Source: Lindgomyces ingoldianus (Eukaryota; Ascomycota; Dothideomycetes; Pleosporales; Lindgomycetaceae). From it: 64,000 nt of DNA. The stretch's first letter is position 1. Every line of letters begins with the position of its first letter. Shown in pieces: positions 1 through 8,998 of this stretch. Under the pieces are notes generated by a model, which saw only the letters and a program-made list of their open reading frames with translations, did no database searches and was not told the origin of the DNA. The translations under genes and the position numbers were made by a program. Location: contig NW_022985213.1 of NCBI RefSeq assembly GCF_010093535.1, positions 348,658 to 412,657 on the forward strand, written 5' to 3'.

Positions 1-289
1 TCTTATTATTACCTAGCCTCTGTAAGTCTGCTATAGAATTAGCTTGTAAAGGTTGTCTAGTGCTGTAGTTATTTATTGTCTTTTAAAAGACTCTGTACAT
101 AGCTGCAGCATGTTTCTTTAAGAGTTTTATGTTTTATTTAAAAGCTTAAAGCGTAAGCTGTACCTAACGTTCTTTTAGCGCGTCTAAGTAGTGTTGTTAG
201 GAATGCATTAGTGTAGGAAGAGTAGTTTAGTAGGGTCTTAGCAAAAGTAAGCAACTTAGGTGTGTGAGCAACTTGCCTGTGAAGTACAT
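1..289. mobile_element. Inverted-repeat element D2, right arm only (cut by window edge)
   Basis: This stretch matches the right arm of D1 (12743-13574) almost base for base, apart from transitions and the absence of the C2 insertion that splits the D1 arm. Its outer end reads ..CCTGTGAAGTACAT and is followed by TA at 290-291, the same dinucleotide flank as D1. No protein is encoded; the 68-residue minus-strand frame here is a chance opening in a RIP-mutated sequence. The left arm lies outside the window. Confidence 0.75.
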
Positions 290-370
290 TATAAAGTAGT
301 TTTTTTTCTAGAGCAATTACCCCTCTAGAACCCTCTCTATACATAGAGCTACTTGCAACATATCTAATGT

Positions 371-490
371 CTACTAGAGTCTGCTGCCTGTTGCTGTAAT
401 CTACTGCAGTTTGCTGTAGTTTGCTGTAGTTTACTGCAATTTGCTATAGTTTACCGCTATTTGCTGTAGTTTGCTGCAATTTACTGCAAT
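371..490. repeat. 10-bp minisatellite, unit TTGCTGTAGT/TTGCTGCAAT
   Basis: Twelve consecutive 10-bp units follow the pattern TTGCTGYARY with transitions. The unit TTGCTGCAAT is the reverse complement of ATTGCAGCAA, the unit that makes up the arrays inside C1 and C2. The period is exactly one helical turn. Confidence 0.8.
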
Positions 491-724
491 TTAATTTATG
501 CCTTTCCTAACACTGCTAGGTAATCTTTTACTAACACCTCTAGGCATTAGCCTATTATATTTAAACAGCAGTTAAAGAAGTGAAACTCGCGGTTGTGCAA
601 ACAAAATAGTTAAGGGATCTATACTAGCAGCAACAAGAATCTTATCCTAGAGGCTATCATCTATAGAAGTAAATAGGTGAATAGTTGCAGGTGGTGCAGG
701 AGGCTATAGTAGGTCATGATAGAG

Positions 725-1124
725 TCTTTGCGGTAATAGAGAGGCAGAGGCAGCTAAACAGCAAGATGTTCCTCAGCTACTAAGTAAGGCAGCCCCAGAG
801 CTCCTAAACAGCCTAAGAAATTCCTGCTAACACAACAAGCTACACAGCTGCGGCTCTACAACTAAGGCTTTAATTCAGGCTGCACGTAATTAGAAGCTGC
901 AGCATACTATACACAGCGTAGTGTACTTTTTAGACAGTTAATTAAGAACCTGCTTGTTAAGGTACATGTACTACATTAATCTTTGCAGCAATAAAGAGGC
1001 AGAGGCGGCGTCAGAGCTCCCCAGCCCTCTAAGAAATTCCTACAGAGTCAACAAACTACACAAGCTGCAGCTCTACAACTAGGGCTTTCATTTAGACTGC
1101 ACTTAAATAGAAGCTGCAGCATAC
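725..1124. repeat. Imperfect direct duplication (725-906 and 980-1124)
   Basis: Both copies begin TCTTTGC(G/A)G(T/C)AATA and end AAGCTGCAGCATAC. The first is 182 bp and the second 145 bp, the difference being a deletion or expansion of about 37 bp in the middle. They are separated by 73 bp. Both copies carry independent transitions. Confidence 0.7.
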
Positions 1125-1199
1125 ATGGCAGTATTAGGCAATAAAAGGAACAGGCGCAACGCTAGAGACTGCAAGGTGCGAAGAAGAGGAAGACTGTTG

Positions 1200-1267
1200 C
1201 GGGAGCGAGAACGTGTCGGGAGCGAGAACGTGTTGGGGGCGAGAACGTGTCGGAGGCGGGAACGCGT
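1200..1267 (+). repeat. Four 17-bp tandem repeats, unit CGGGAGCGAGAACGTGT
   Basis: Units lie at 1200-1216, 1217-1233, 1234-1250 and 1251-1267. The first two are identical, and the third and fourth differ by one to three transitions. The array is GC-rich and CpG-rich in an AT-rich setting, so it has escaped most RIP. Confidence 0.85.
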
Positions 1268-1434
1268 CGAGCTAGGGCTAGAATGCGTTCCCTTAATTAA
1301 AGCCAACAATTAACTGATTTCCAGATGACTAATCTTAAATTCGCATAAACCTTAGGTTTCTAAAGAGCGAATTTTGCTAAACCTAATTAGAGCCGAGAAT
1401 TAGCTAGCTGTTATTTGCTCTCAAGTATTGCTTC

Positions 1435-1748
1435 TGTCAGATATGCGCACCTACTGTCAAGACAGGAGGAACGCTGGATGAAAGCTGCTACATAGTACGA
1501 GCAATAAGCTCGAACAGTATGTTGCAGCATTTTGCAGCATGTTGCAGCAAATTGCAGCATGTTGCAAGCTGGTCGCGCATAGGGCAAGTGCGCGAGGGAC
1601 TCGGATCGGAAAAACAAAAGCCGAGCAACACAAGTAGAGCAGAAAAAAAAAGGATCGATAAATCAATACAATCAACAATCATCCCATACATCATATCCAA
1701 ACCCATCATTCATCTCAGGAAGCCTAGAAACAGTGCTTCAATCTGACA
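1435..1748 (+). mobile_element. Small TG..CA element C1 (solo LTR or non-autonomous element)
   Basis: The 314-bp segment begins TGTCAGAT and ends ATCTGACA (an 8-bp inverted terminal match) and is flanked by the 5-bp duplication GCTTC (1430-1434 and 1749-1753). TG..CA ends with a 5-bp TSD fit a solo LTR; a small integrase-mobilised element is the alternative. It carries four units of the 10-bp repeat TTGCAGCANN at 1522-1561. C2 and C3 are other copies. Short frames here are not genes. Confidence 0.8.
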
Positions 1749-1937
1749 GCTTCACTCGCAAGCTCGCTTCGCAATTAACACGCTTAAGCTTAGTTTAAAG
1801 CTGTAATAGATCTTTTATAATACTTTTAATTATCTGCGAATTATTGCACTAAATAGTAGAAGAATTTTTAATTAAAAGCTAAAGTTGTGTAAAGAACAGC
1901 TTCTACTACTCTATGTTAGTACCTGCTTGTAAGAGAG
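1749..1937. other. Short unassigned spacer between C1 and LTR A'
   Basis: AT-rich sequence with no gene or clear repeat. It starts with the right TSD copy of C1. Confidence 0.4.
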
Positions 1938-2720
1938 TGTTACGATACTAACCTAGCTTATAAGGCTAGGTACCAGCCGAGGAGATGATTAGATGGCTAG
2001 GAGTTGTAGGGTTAGCAGCGCAATTAGGTGTACAGTCCGTTGCGCTGCGTTATTAGAGAGAAGATAGCTTTTGTAGTTTGCTACTATATAAAAAGTAGAT
2101 GAAGATATATGTGTGTTAAAAAGAGAGTATAAGTGTATTATGCAGTGCTATTAGAAGCTACTGTACTACTCTAGTCTATCTAATAAGAGAGATAGAAGAG
2201 GGGGTTGGTTACAGCCTTTCTAGCAATGGTTGAGGTTAAGTGTTTGCAGTAGTGACACTCGGATGCGTCGTCACCATAGTCGCACGATAGTCGGATGTTT
2301 CGTCACACGATGATGGGATGCGTCGGCACCATAATCATATGCATCTCAGCACAGTCTGTTGCTAAGACTCACCCACTTATTTCGTATATATATAGACTCC
2401 TGCAAAGGGCTCCTCTAGCAATACATTCAATGCAGTTCCTCATGCCTCTGGTGCCTCACATAGCTCTACATTAAGACTATATACATAAAGTTGCGCGCAG
2501 TGCGCGCACGCTAAGCCTTATACGCAGATATATTTCTATGCGCACTGCATGGACTTCTTAGGTGCGCGTACATTTCTGCACGCTTCTAAGATTATATGAT
2601 TCCCTGTAGTGTTCTAAGACTCCTGTTGCCTGTTTCTAAAGAAACATCTTCTACTATTAGTCCTTAGACGATAGCTTAGTTCCTGCACACTTGCTTACAG
2701 TTCTATTAGGAATTGTAGCA
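1938..2720 (-). repeat. Divergent gypsy LTR A' (split by solo LTR H2)
   Basis: It begins TGTTACGAT and ends GAATTGTAGCA. It has the GTGTACAGTCC box and, just beyond its end, the CCTAGCAGCGTCC sequence (reverse complement of the polypurine tract region) that also follows the A-family LTRs at 21918, 24665 and 36104. Without H2 and its duplicated site it is about 548 bp. The rest is too different from A3-A6 to be the same subfamily. Orientation is that of a 3' LTR of a minus-strand element. Confidence 0.6.
2241..2470 (-). repeat. Solo LTR H2
   Basis: The 230-bp element begins TGTTTGCAG and ends GCTCTACA, with TSD TTAAG at 2236-2240 and 2471-2475. It is the reverse complement of H1 (17419-17647). 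It has a CpG-rich core with repeated GATGCGTCG-like words and a TATATATA box near 2389. It is far less RIP-mutated than its host LTR, so it inserted later or lacked partners. Confidence 0.88.
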
Positions 2721-3080
2721 TACGCTCCTCCCTTCCTAGCAGCGTCCTCACCGCTTTGTCTACACTGCTGCGAATGTTAGAGAGTTGTACTTAACCTGTA
2801 AGTGCTGCTCCTAGGTCTGTCTGCTATTCTGCTATCTTTTCCTAACTATGCCTTGCTGTTTAGCTTACAACTGTTGCTATTATACTACTTATTATCTTAA
2901 CCTATTGTCTTATACAAAGATGTGTCCCTACAGGCCTTACTATTCTTTGCACACAGAGTGCGTTTGAACCCTTTTGTCGAATAAGTGTGTGGAATGCGTA
3001 AGGAAGGGGAGTTGTTGAAACGCTTTTGTTTCTAACTAGGCTTAGAAGAGGCTTAAGCGCGACCGCTTAAGGGTGCTTCT
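2721..3080 (-). mobile_element. A' element 3'-internal fragment, part 1
   Basis: This sequence is homologous to the 3' internal region next to the LTR in A3, A4 and A5 (for example 21919-22260), including the CTAGCAGCGTCC box and a TAGACAAAGATG-like segment. It is interrupted by element B and resumes at 5152. Confidence 0.6.
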
Positions 3081-3409
3081 TGTAACGGCGCAGGCAAGAC
3101 AATGGGTCTGAATGCGGTAGGAATCCACTCAGAGGCATATGGGAGTGCGTGGGGACTCAATGACCTGGGAACTCCATTAACACCTATAGGCCTTGTACAA
3201 AGGATATTAGAAAACTACTAAGCTAGCTACAGGAGAGAGGTGCAACTAAATACATAGGGGAATAGAGGTAACAGCAGGGGGCAGGGCAGAGTTAGCGCTA
3301 GGTTAAGTCAGGGTTGAAGCTAGGCTAAGTTAGAGTTAGAGCTAATATAGGGACCTTTTAGATAGGTTCTAGGCAACCTAAGATAGAACAATTTATAAGA
3401 CTTATTACA
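3081..3409 (+). repeat. B left LTR
   Basis: The outer part (to about 3290) is GC-normal and matches the little-mutated solo copies. The inner part (about 3290-3409) is RIP-mutated, with GGGGCC-type words turned into AGAGCT or TAGCGC. Confidence 0.85.
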
Positions 3410-4817
3410 CTACTCCTCTCTTTATAAACTAATAGCCTTTATTAGTAATTATAGTAAAACATATTACTATCTTTTCTTTTATTTTTAAACTAAATTAGGT
3501 TTAATTTAGCTAGGTGTTTTTATTGTAAAATATTTTTTATACTACTAGCAGTGTTCTCTAAACTAAATGCTACACATGTAGTTATTAATTATTAAGGTAG
3601 TAAAAGTAACTTATTAATTAAAAATAATTTAAATAGAATAATAAAGTCTTTTTTATAAGTCTTTCTTTTTAGATTATATGCTGTAAAGTAGGCTACTATA
3701 GCTTTAAAAAAGTTTACTTAGGTATGTTTAAAACTATAGTTTAGTACTTATAGGCTAAAAGAAAGCTTCTTTTATAAGTAGAAAGACTAATTTAACTAAA
3801 ATACTTTTTTCTTAATAGTTACACTAATAAAGCGCGCTTTAAATATAAAAAAACACTTTCTTTTTATTTATTTTAAAAGTTTAGAATGCTTATTATACTT
3901 TAGTTTTTTTTTTAACTAGTAATAAAATAAGCTTATAAAAGCTTTATTATATTCTTTACACTTTTAAAATAAAACTAGTCTAATTTAGCTGGGTATCCTA
4001 GCTCTAGATAATCCTTTGTAATACTAGCTATATGTCTCTATATTAACGCTATGTGTGCGCGCTTACTTTAATAGTAGTCTAAATTAATGTTAAGTCTATC
4101 TATAATAAAGGCTTACTATTATTTAAACATAAGTGCTTTACTATCTATAAGAATTTTAATTTTAAGTATATATTTAGTAAAGTAAATTTACTAGGTCTAA
4201 AAGGTGCCTAAAAAGTCTTTTACACTTAAGGTAGTAAAAGTAGTATAAAGTGTTATTAAAAGTAATTTAGTAGTTAGTAAAAGTTAACTAGTAGTTTTTA
4301 GCTAAATTAGCTACTTAAGCTATACTTATAATTAAGTAATCTAATTATTAATAAATATAATGCTAGAGGTTAACTTTAAATTAGGTAAAAGTATAGCTTT
4401 AAGTGCTGCAGAAGTAAGTTTAGCTATTAATATAAATTATTAACTAACTTTAAAGAGCTTGCTTTAGCTAAAGTGTATTTTAGTTTTAAAATTAAAAAGT
4501 AGTTAGTTAGACATTAGCCGCTACCCTTAATTCTACTAAGTTATTAGTAGTCGTTAAGTTTTTACTTTAGTGCACTTTATATAACTTTTTTAAAAGTAAT
4601 TTTAATTATTAAGAATAAAAAGTTCTAAACTTAAAAGCTTTAGTTAATAAAAGTTTCTAGTATCTTATTTATAAACTAAATAGTTTAATATAATAGTGTG
4701 TAAGTATTATAACCTAAACTAAATTAGACACGTCTTAGGCTTAAATATAATTAAATAAATAATTAGTATAATATTATAATAAAGCTATTACTAGTAAAAG
4801 TAAGTTTTCTAATATAA
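3410..4817. other. B interior, no recognisable coding sequence
   Basis: This is 1.4 kb of about 25-30% GC sequence dense in TTTA, CTAG and TTAA words. Every frame is closed. I see no aspartic protease, RT or integrase motif. It may be a fully decayed fragment of a larger gag-pol or a non-coding spacer. Confidence 0.6.
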
Positions 4818-5146
4818 TGTAATAGCACAGGCAAGACAATAGGTCTAAATGCAGTAGAAATCTACTTAGAGGCATATAAGAGTGCGTAGGGACTTAATAA
4901 CCTAGGAACTCTATTAACACCTATAGGCCTTATATAAAGAATATTAGAAAACTACTAAGCTAGCTACAGAAGAGAGGTGCAACTAAATACATAGGGGAAT
5001 AGAGGTAACAGCAGGGGGCAGGGCAGAGTTGGGGCCAGGTTGAGTCAGGGTCGGGGCTAGGCCGAGTCAGGGTTGGGGCCGATACAGGGACCCTTCGGAT
5101 AGGTTCTGGGCGACCCGAGATGGAACGATTCATGAGAATCGTTACA
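4818..5146 (+). repeat. B right LTR
   Basis: The inner 200 bp are RIP-mutated (TGTAATAGCACAGG against TGTAACGGCGCAGG in the left copy). The outer part, from about 5020, is intact and GC-rich, with GGGGCC and GACCCGAGATGGAACGATTC words. This is the mirror image of the left LTR. Confidence 0.85.
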
Positions 5147-5191
5147 CTTCTAGAGATAGAGGAGACACGCCGTGCCTGATGCGCGGTGCTG

Positions 5192-5407
5192 GAGCGCGAG
5201 ACGGTCGCCTCCGCAGAGGTGGCTGCTGCTTATCGCCGCGAGGCCTAGGCCTCCTAGGAGAGGGCAGATGTGTTAGCTAAGAAGACCTAACTAGAGAAGC
5301 TGCTCTAGCTGCTCTAGGATCGCCAGACGAGGTATATTGCAGGGGACCTCTTGTCAATAGACAAAATTAAAGCTCTTAAGGCAGAGGCAGCTAGCCTGCT
5401 TGCTTCT
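5192..5407 (+). pseudogene. Decayed coiled-coil coding segment in the A' 3'-internal region
   Basis: The plus-strand frame starting at 5192 reads as an Ala/Glu/Gln/Leu-rich, heptad-like peptide ending in LLSIDKIKALKAEAAS. It is broken by five TAG and one TAA, each explainable by CAG or CAA to TAG or TAA. The same segment, more mutated, lies at about 22250-22560 in A3, 25125-25500 in A4, 36420-36760 in A5 and, reverse complemented, 59990-60330 in A6. It is antisense to the gypsy gag-pol of those elements and lies after the integrase/chromodomain. I do not recognise the protein; it may be an antisense accessory ORF or a captured gene tail. Confidence 0.45.
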
Positions 5408-5662
5408 TAGCCTACATTATTATCTACAACTGTTATTTTATTAGCTACATTACTACTACATAATGTTTCTAGTAGTACAACTTTGCTTAGTAACTTTAGC
5501 GCTTTATTACTTAAATAGTTTTCTTTAACTAAGGATAATAAAAATAGGCTAGCGCTTTTAAAGTATTTTTTAAATTATTAAAAAGTTTCTAAGTGTTAAA
5601 TAGAGTCTTTTAGCTAGCTGCTTATAGTATAAGCACTTAAGTAGCAAGAGTAAGAGTAGGGT
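5408..5662 (-). mobile_element. A' element 3'-internal fragment, end
   Basis: It continues the A' interior (homologous to 22560-22680) and stops where LTR A'' begins. The rest of the A' element is not in the window. Confidence 0.45.
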
Positions 5663-6180
5663 TGTTACAATCCCTGCTGCCGGCTTATTCTAGCGGCACG
5701 CTGGGCCGAGGAGGAGATGGGGGTAGATTAGGTGTGCAGAGTCCGCAACGGGTGTACAGTCCGCCTAACCTTAGCTTAGGTAAAGAAGGATAAGGCTAAT
5801 TATAATTTACCCTACAACAGCAGTATAAGGTGCCTAGGTTAAATAGTCTGTAGACAGGATTAGAGGTATATATGTTGCGTAGAATATACAAATAGTATTA
5901 CACTTATTATAAAGTAATAATGCTACTTAGTCTATGTAATAGATAAACAAAACTTTAATTACACCTCTTTTACATAGTTTATTGCCTTTAGCTATATACA
6001 TAAAGTTATAAAGAGTGATCGCAGGTGATTGCAAGTGATCGCAGGCGATCGCAAGTGATCTCCTGCGCGCACCTGCACGCACTTGCGCTCGCTTGCGCTC
6101 CATTGCTAGCCTTTTATTAAAGACTGCATCCGCCTGCTAGCTAGTCTGCCATGACTACCTATTCCTTGTCTGTTAGGTCA
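5663..6180 (-). repeat. Divergent gypsy LTR A'' (right end uncertain)
   Basis: It begins TGTTACAATCC like the A-family LTRs and shares the GTGTACAGTCC box, the GGTTAAATAGTC segment, GAGGTATATATG, ACAAATAGTATTACA and CTACTTAGTCTATG in the same order. Beyond about 6000 it differs and carries a 10-bp-period array. No CA terminus or TSD could be fixed, so the right end is approximate. Confidence 0.55.
6015..6104. repeat. 10-bp minisatellite, units GTGATCGCAR then GCGCKCRCTT
   Basis: Nine 10-bp units occur: the first five are of the type GTGATCGCAA and the last four of the type GCGCTCGCTT, roughly the reverse complement of the first half. The array can therefore fold back on itself. It is unusually CpG-rich for the region. 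Confidence 0.75.
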
Positions 6181-7059
6181 CGTGCTTCTTTCTTTTTTAT
6201 TTATTACTTTATTACTTATCTAGATTAGTAATAGAAGGCTAGCCTTATAGACTTACTGTTTATTTATGCTAGAGGTCCTCTACAGTCCTTATAGCACAGC
6301 ACATGCAATGCTTTAGCAGAGGCTCTAGCTCTTGTGCTGCTGCTGCTAGCAGAGGGGGGCTAGGCAAGTAGGTAAGGTAAAGAGTCACTGCAAAGCTAGC
6401 CTAAGCAGACGTATATTTACTTAATGCTATGTCTAATAGCTATAGCAGAAGAGGTAGGCTGCTAGCTATGTAGGAAGCTGTTAAGGAGGGCCTAAGCTAG
6501 AATACTAGGCTGCCTAAGGTAAGCATCTGCAGCTGTACAGACTGTAAGCGCTGCTGCTTAAGCAGGGGCCCTATAGAGCCGTGGATAAAGCTGTGGAGCT
6601 ACTAAAGTAAACTACAGTAGTACTCTTTATAGCTTAAGGTAATTAAGGAAATTAAGCGCATAGCTTAAGCATAAAAGACTAGTAACAAGGCTACTATGTA
6701 GTAGGTAAACTTCTAGCGGCAGCCGCTTAGATGCTTACTAGACTACCTCTGCACGCAGCTTAGAGCATCTAGGAAGGAGAGGGGGTAGTCTTTATAAAAT
6801 ACTAGTACTAATAGTATATATATATGTGTATAGAATATAGGCGTTGTTGTATACATGTCTAATCTCTAGATTTAGCTAGTAGCAGCTATGTAGCTAGCGC
6901 CTCTTCTACCTGCGCTTAGCGCTGGGCTAGCAGTCCCTATTTAGCGCAACAACGCTGCAGTGCTGCAGCAGCCTAGCAGTTTGCTAGCAGGCAAAAAATC
7001 AGGTTCTGCACAGGTAGCGGCGTAGATATTACCCATAGAGGGGTAGCTGTTAACATAGG
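6181..7059. other. Decayed repeat-derived stretch, unclassified
   Basis: Moderately AT-rich with many TAG words and no open frame. The plus strand between 6330 and 6780 reads as Ala/Leu/Gln-rich peptide if TAG is taken as mutated CAG, suggesting former coding sequence, but there is no diagnostic motif. It ends at an abrupt junction with the SDR pseudogene at about 7060. Confidence 0.4.
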
Positions 7060-7222
7060 TGGAAATCATTTGGAAAGATCGACATCATTGTCTTGAATGC
7101 CGCGGTCATGGGCAGTAAGCCGTTGGCGGAAATCGATGAGCAGTTCTTTGATGACCACATGAACGTCAATGTCAAGGGACAGTTATTCCTTGTCAAGGCA
7201 GCTGCTCCACTTCTCACTTCGG

Positions 7223-7282
7223 GTACGTTTCTCTCTTACATTCTTGTGACGTCTATTCTCATTTAAAGATTCTACTATACAG
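7223..7282 (+). other. Inferred intron 1 of the SDR pseudogene
   Basis: GTACGT..ACAG boundaries and a 60-bp length typical of filamentous fungi. Joining the flanks restores the SDR frame through a Gly codon. Confidence 0.75.
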
Positions 7283-7621
7283 GTTCCTGAATTATATTCC
7301 TATCTTCGTCACTTACGAGATTGTCCTTAGTCTTACCCGACGCACTAGTCTACATCGCTACCAAGGGCGCCATCGAGCAAATATTCGCGTGCCCTTGCCG
7401 AAGACTTTGGCGTCCGGGGCATTACCGTCAACACCATTTCTCCCAGGCCCACAGACACAGACCTTTTCCGCTAGGGGAAGCCCGAAAGTACCATCAATTA
7501 CATTGCCAGCCGAGCTCCGTCCAATAAGTTGAGTCATCTAGATGAGATAGCCCCGGTCGTTTCCTTCCTTGCAAGTCCTGCAGCAGACTAGACTAATGGA
7601 CAAAACATTCTGGTAAATGGG

Positions 7622-7671
7622 GTGAGCACCGCTATTTCCGGAATGCAACCTTTGAAGTTAATTCATTTCAG
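7622..7671 (+). other. Inferred intron 2 of the SDR pseudogene
   Basis: GTGAGC..TTTCAG boundaries, 50 bp. Joining gives ..LVNGGYVV followed by TAA at 7684-7686, the normal end of this SDR group. Confidence 0.75.
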
Positions 7672-7686
7672 GGTTACGTTGTGTAA

Positions 7687-8998
7687 AAAATAGGTCGAGT
7701 TTTCGTACATATCTCATTTCAGACCGTCGGTTAAATGACCGTAACGAATTATCACCGCTTACAATAAACGAATGCAAATGGAGATATCACAAGAGCGGCA
7801 CTTACGCTTGACAATATTAAAATAAGGCAATTGACGAAGAGTATAGTAAGGAGCAATTTAGCATGTAACCGACAGAGGTGCCGACGCTTCCTGCTCTCGT
7901 CTGATCTGAGGGCAAGGAGACAATAAGCTTATACCGTTATTAGACGGGAGAACCTGCTGGATTGATATTAACCATGGTCACTACCGCTTATTATGCCGGA
8001 GACCGTATCATGTAGAGGAGATAGATAGGGGGGTGGGTTCTCGGCGGCTATTTGTGCTCGGGAAGGGTTGAGGTTCTGCCAGCATTAAACTTGGCGTTGC
8101 TTAGTGGGTTGTTGCTGAGTCCTGTGGAGCATCTGGTCACTGTGATGTCTCTTTAGATGTTCTGTGTACATTTGGTTGTGTCTTGTATGTGCTGGAGGAT
8201 TTCATCCAACCCAGTTTGCTGCAGCCCCTTACCTTTAAGGATGATAGTGGATGCGACGTACGATTAGACTACGATCTAAGGTACTTGATTCTGTCAGCCT
8301 TTTCTTGCTGCTTGTAATTGATTGCATCCTTCTCTAAGGTACGTGGCATGTTCGTGCTCGGGTCTATTAGTCACGATCTAGGCGCCATTCCTCTGAATTC
8401 ACGTGTTTAGAACGCGTTAATTGAATTAATTGCACTTTGTATTACTAGTTTACAATGGGATTTATCCTCAGCTAAGCTGCGACCCAAAAGTATATCGAGG
8501 ATAGTTTCCTCTAATACACATCTGAGCAAAGAATACAACACGGTAGCCGACAAGAAGGCAGAAGTCTCAAGTAATTACGTAAGTAATTAAACAAGAAGAA
8601 ACTAACAGCTTGCTTCATTCTTATGCTGTAAGAGGTATCAAGCAGGAAGCACGAGGCACAGAGAGGGAATGCAGGATAGGGGGTGTGTAGCAGAGCTACG
8701 AGAGAGAGTAAACCTTAGGGTCGGAGGCAGAGGTACAGAGGCCCAGGAACCTATATACCCCGTGCCAAGCCCAGGGTACTCAGGGGTTGGATAGCTGTAA
8801 CATAACCGTGACATATACCTTCTTGCCTATGCGAAAGAACAGCCTATTAAGCAGTTCTATAATGTCTAGAGTGTGTGTTAAATCTTTGTTTGTAATACTA
8901 AGTTTAGAAAAGAACGTGTTTGCAAATTTGCCTCTGCTATTAGACGTTTAGGCTAATACGCAGCTATCTAATCTTCTCTTTTCTACTGAGGCAGAACC
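7687..8998. other. Mostly unique-looking intergenic sequence
   Basis: About 1.3 kb with near-balanced GC and little RIP. No open frame above 60 codons is present. A segment at 8700-8815 (CTATATACCCCGTGCCAAG, ending GCTGTAACA) resembles a fungal copia LTR promoter/terminus, but no partner or TSD was found. The 3' end of the APH gene faces this region, so polyadenylation signals are expected here; none is certain. Confidence 0.5.

Larger units (their letters stand above)
290..1434. other. Unclassified decayed stretch with tandem repeats
   Basis: No intact gene is visible. It holds a 10-bp-period array (371-490), an internal duplication (725-906 and 980-1124) and a 17-bp tandem repeat (1200-1267). 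GC is higher than in the gypsy blocks and RIP looks milder. The duplicated part reads as Gln/Ala/Leu-rich peptide with TAG and TAA interruptions, which may be the tail of an old transposase or gag, but I do not recognise it. Confidence 0.5.
3081..5146 (+). mobile_element. Short LTR element B (2066 bp)
   Basis: Two 329-bp terminal repeats (3081-3409, 4818-5146) beginning TGTAAC and ending TTACA are flanked by the TSD CTTCT (3076-3080, 5147-5151). The 1408-bp interior is extremely AT-rich, with no readable gag, RT or integrase motif, and is too short for a full gag-pol. It is therefore a non-autonomous or internally deleted LTR element. Solo LTRs of the same family sit at 18150-18438 and 21137-21426. 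Orientation is set arbitrarily by the LTR reading TGTAACGGCGC. Confidence 0.88.
7060..7686 (+). pseudogene. Short-chain dehydrogenase/reductase (SDR) pseudogene, 5'-truncated, two introns
   Basis: The frame from 7069 gives FGKIDIIVLNAAV, the SDR NNAG-equivalent motif. After an intron it gives an SSS block, then YIATKGAIEQ (catalytic YxxxK), then GITVNTISPRPTDTDLF, and finally the usual C-terminal NGQNILVNGGYVV. Introns with GT..AG ends are inferred at 7223-7282 (60 bp) and 7622-7671 (50 bp); splicing restores the family reading frame at both. The N-terminal Rossmann nucleotide-binding half is missing at the junction with repeats. There are stops at 7288 (TGA) and two TAGs (one in FR*GKP, one at a position usually Trp before TNGQN), plus a +1 frameshift near 7385. 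The family reduces or oxidises small alcohols and ketones with NAD(P). This copy cannot be functional; light RIP leaking from neighbouring repeats is the likely cause. Confidence 0.85.

Noticed and set aside
1125..1313. Arg-rich plus-strand ORF over the 17-bp repeat
   Set aside because: Composition is set by the repeat unit; no domain or neighbouring exon supports it.
8620..8815. Possible solo LTR with TATATACCCCGTGCC and ..GCTGTAACA end
   Set aside because: No flanking 5-bp duplication and no second copy in the window; mentioned only within the intergenic entry.
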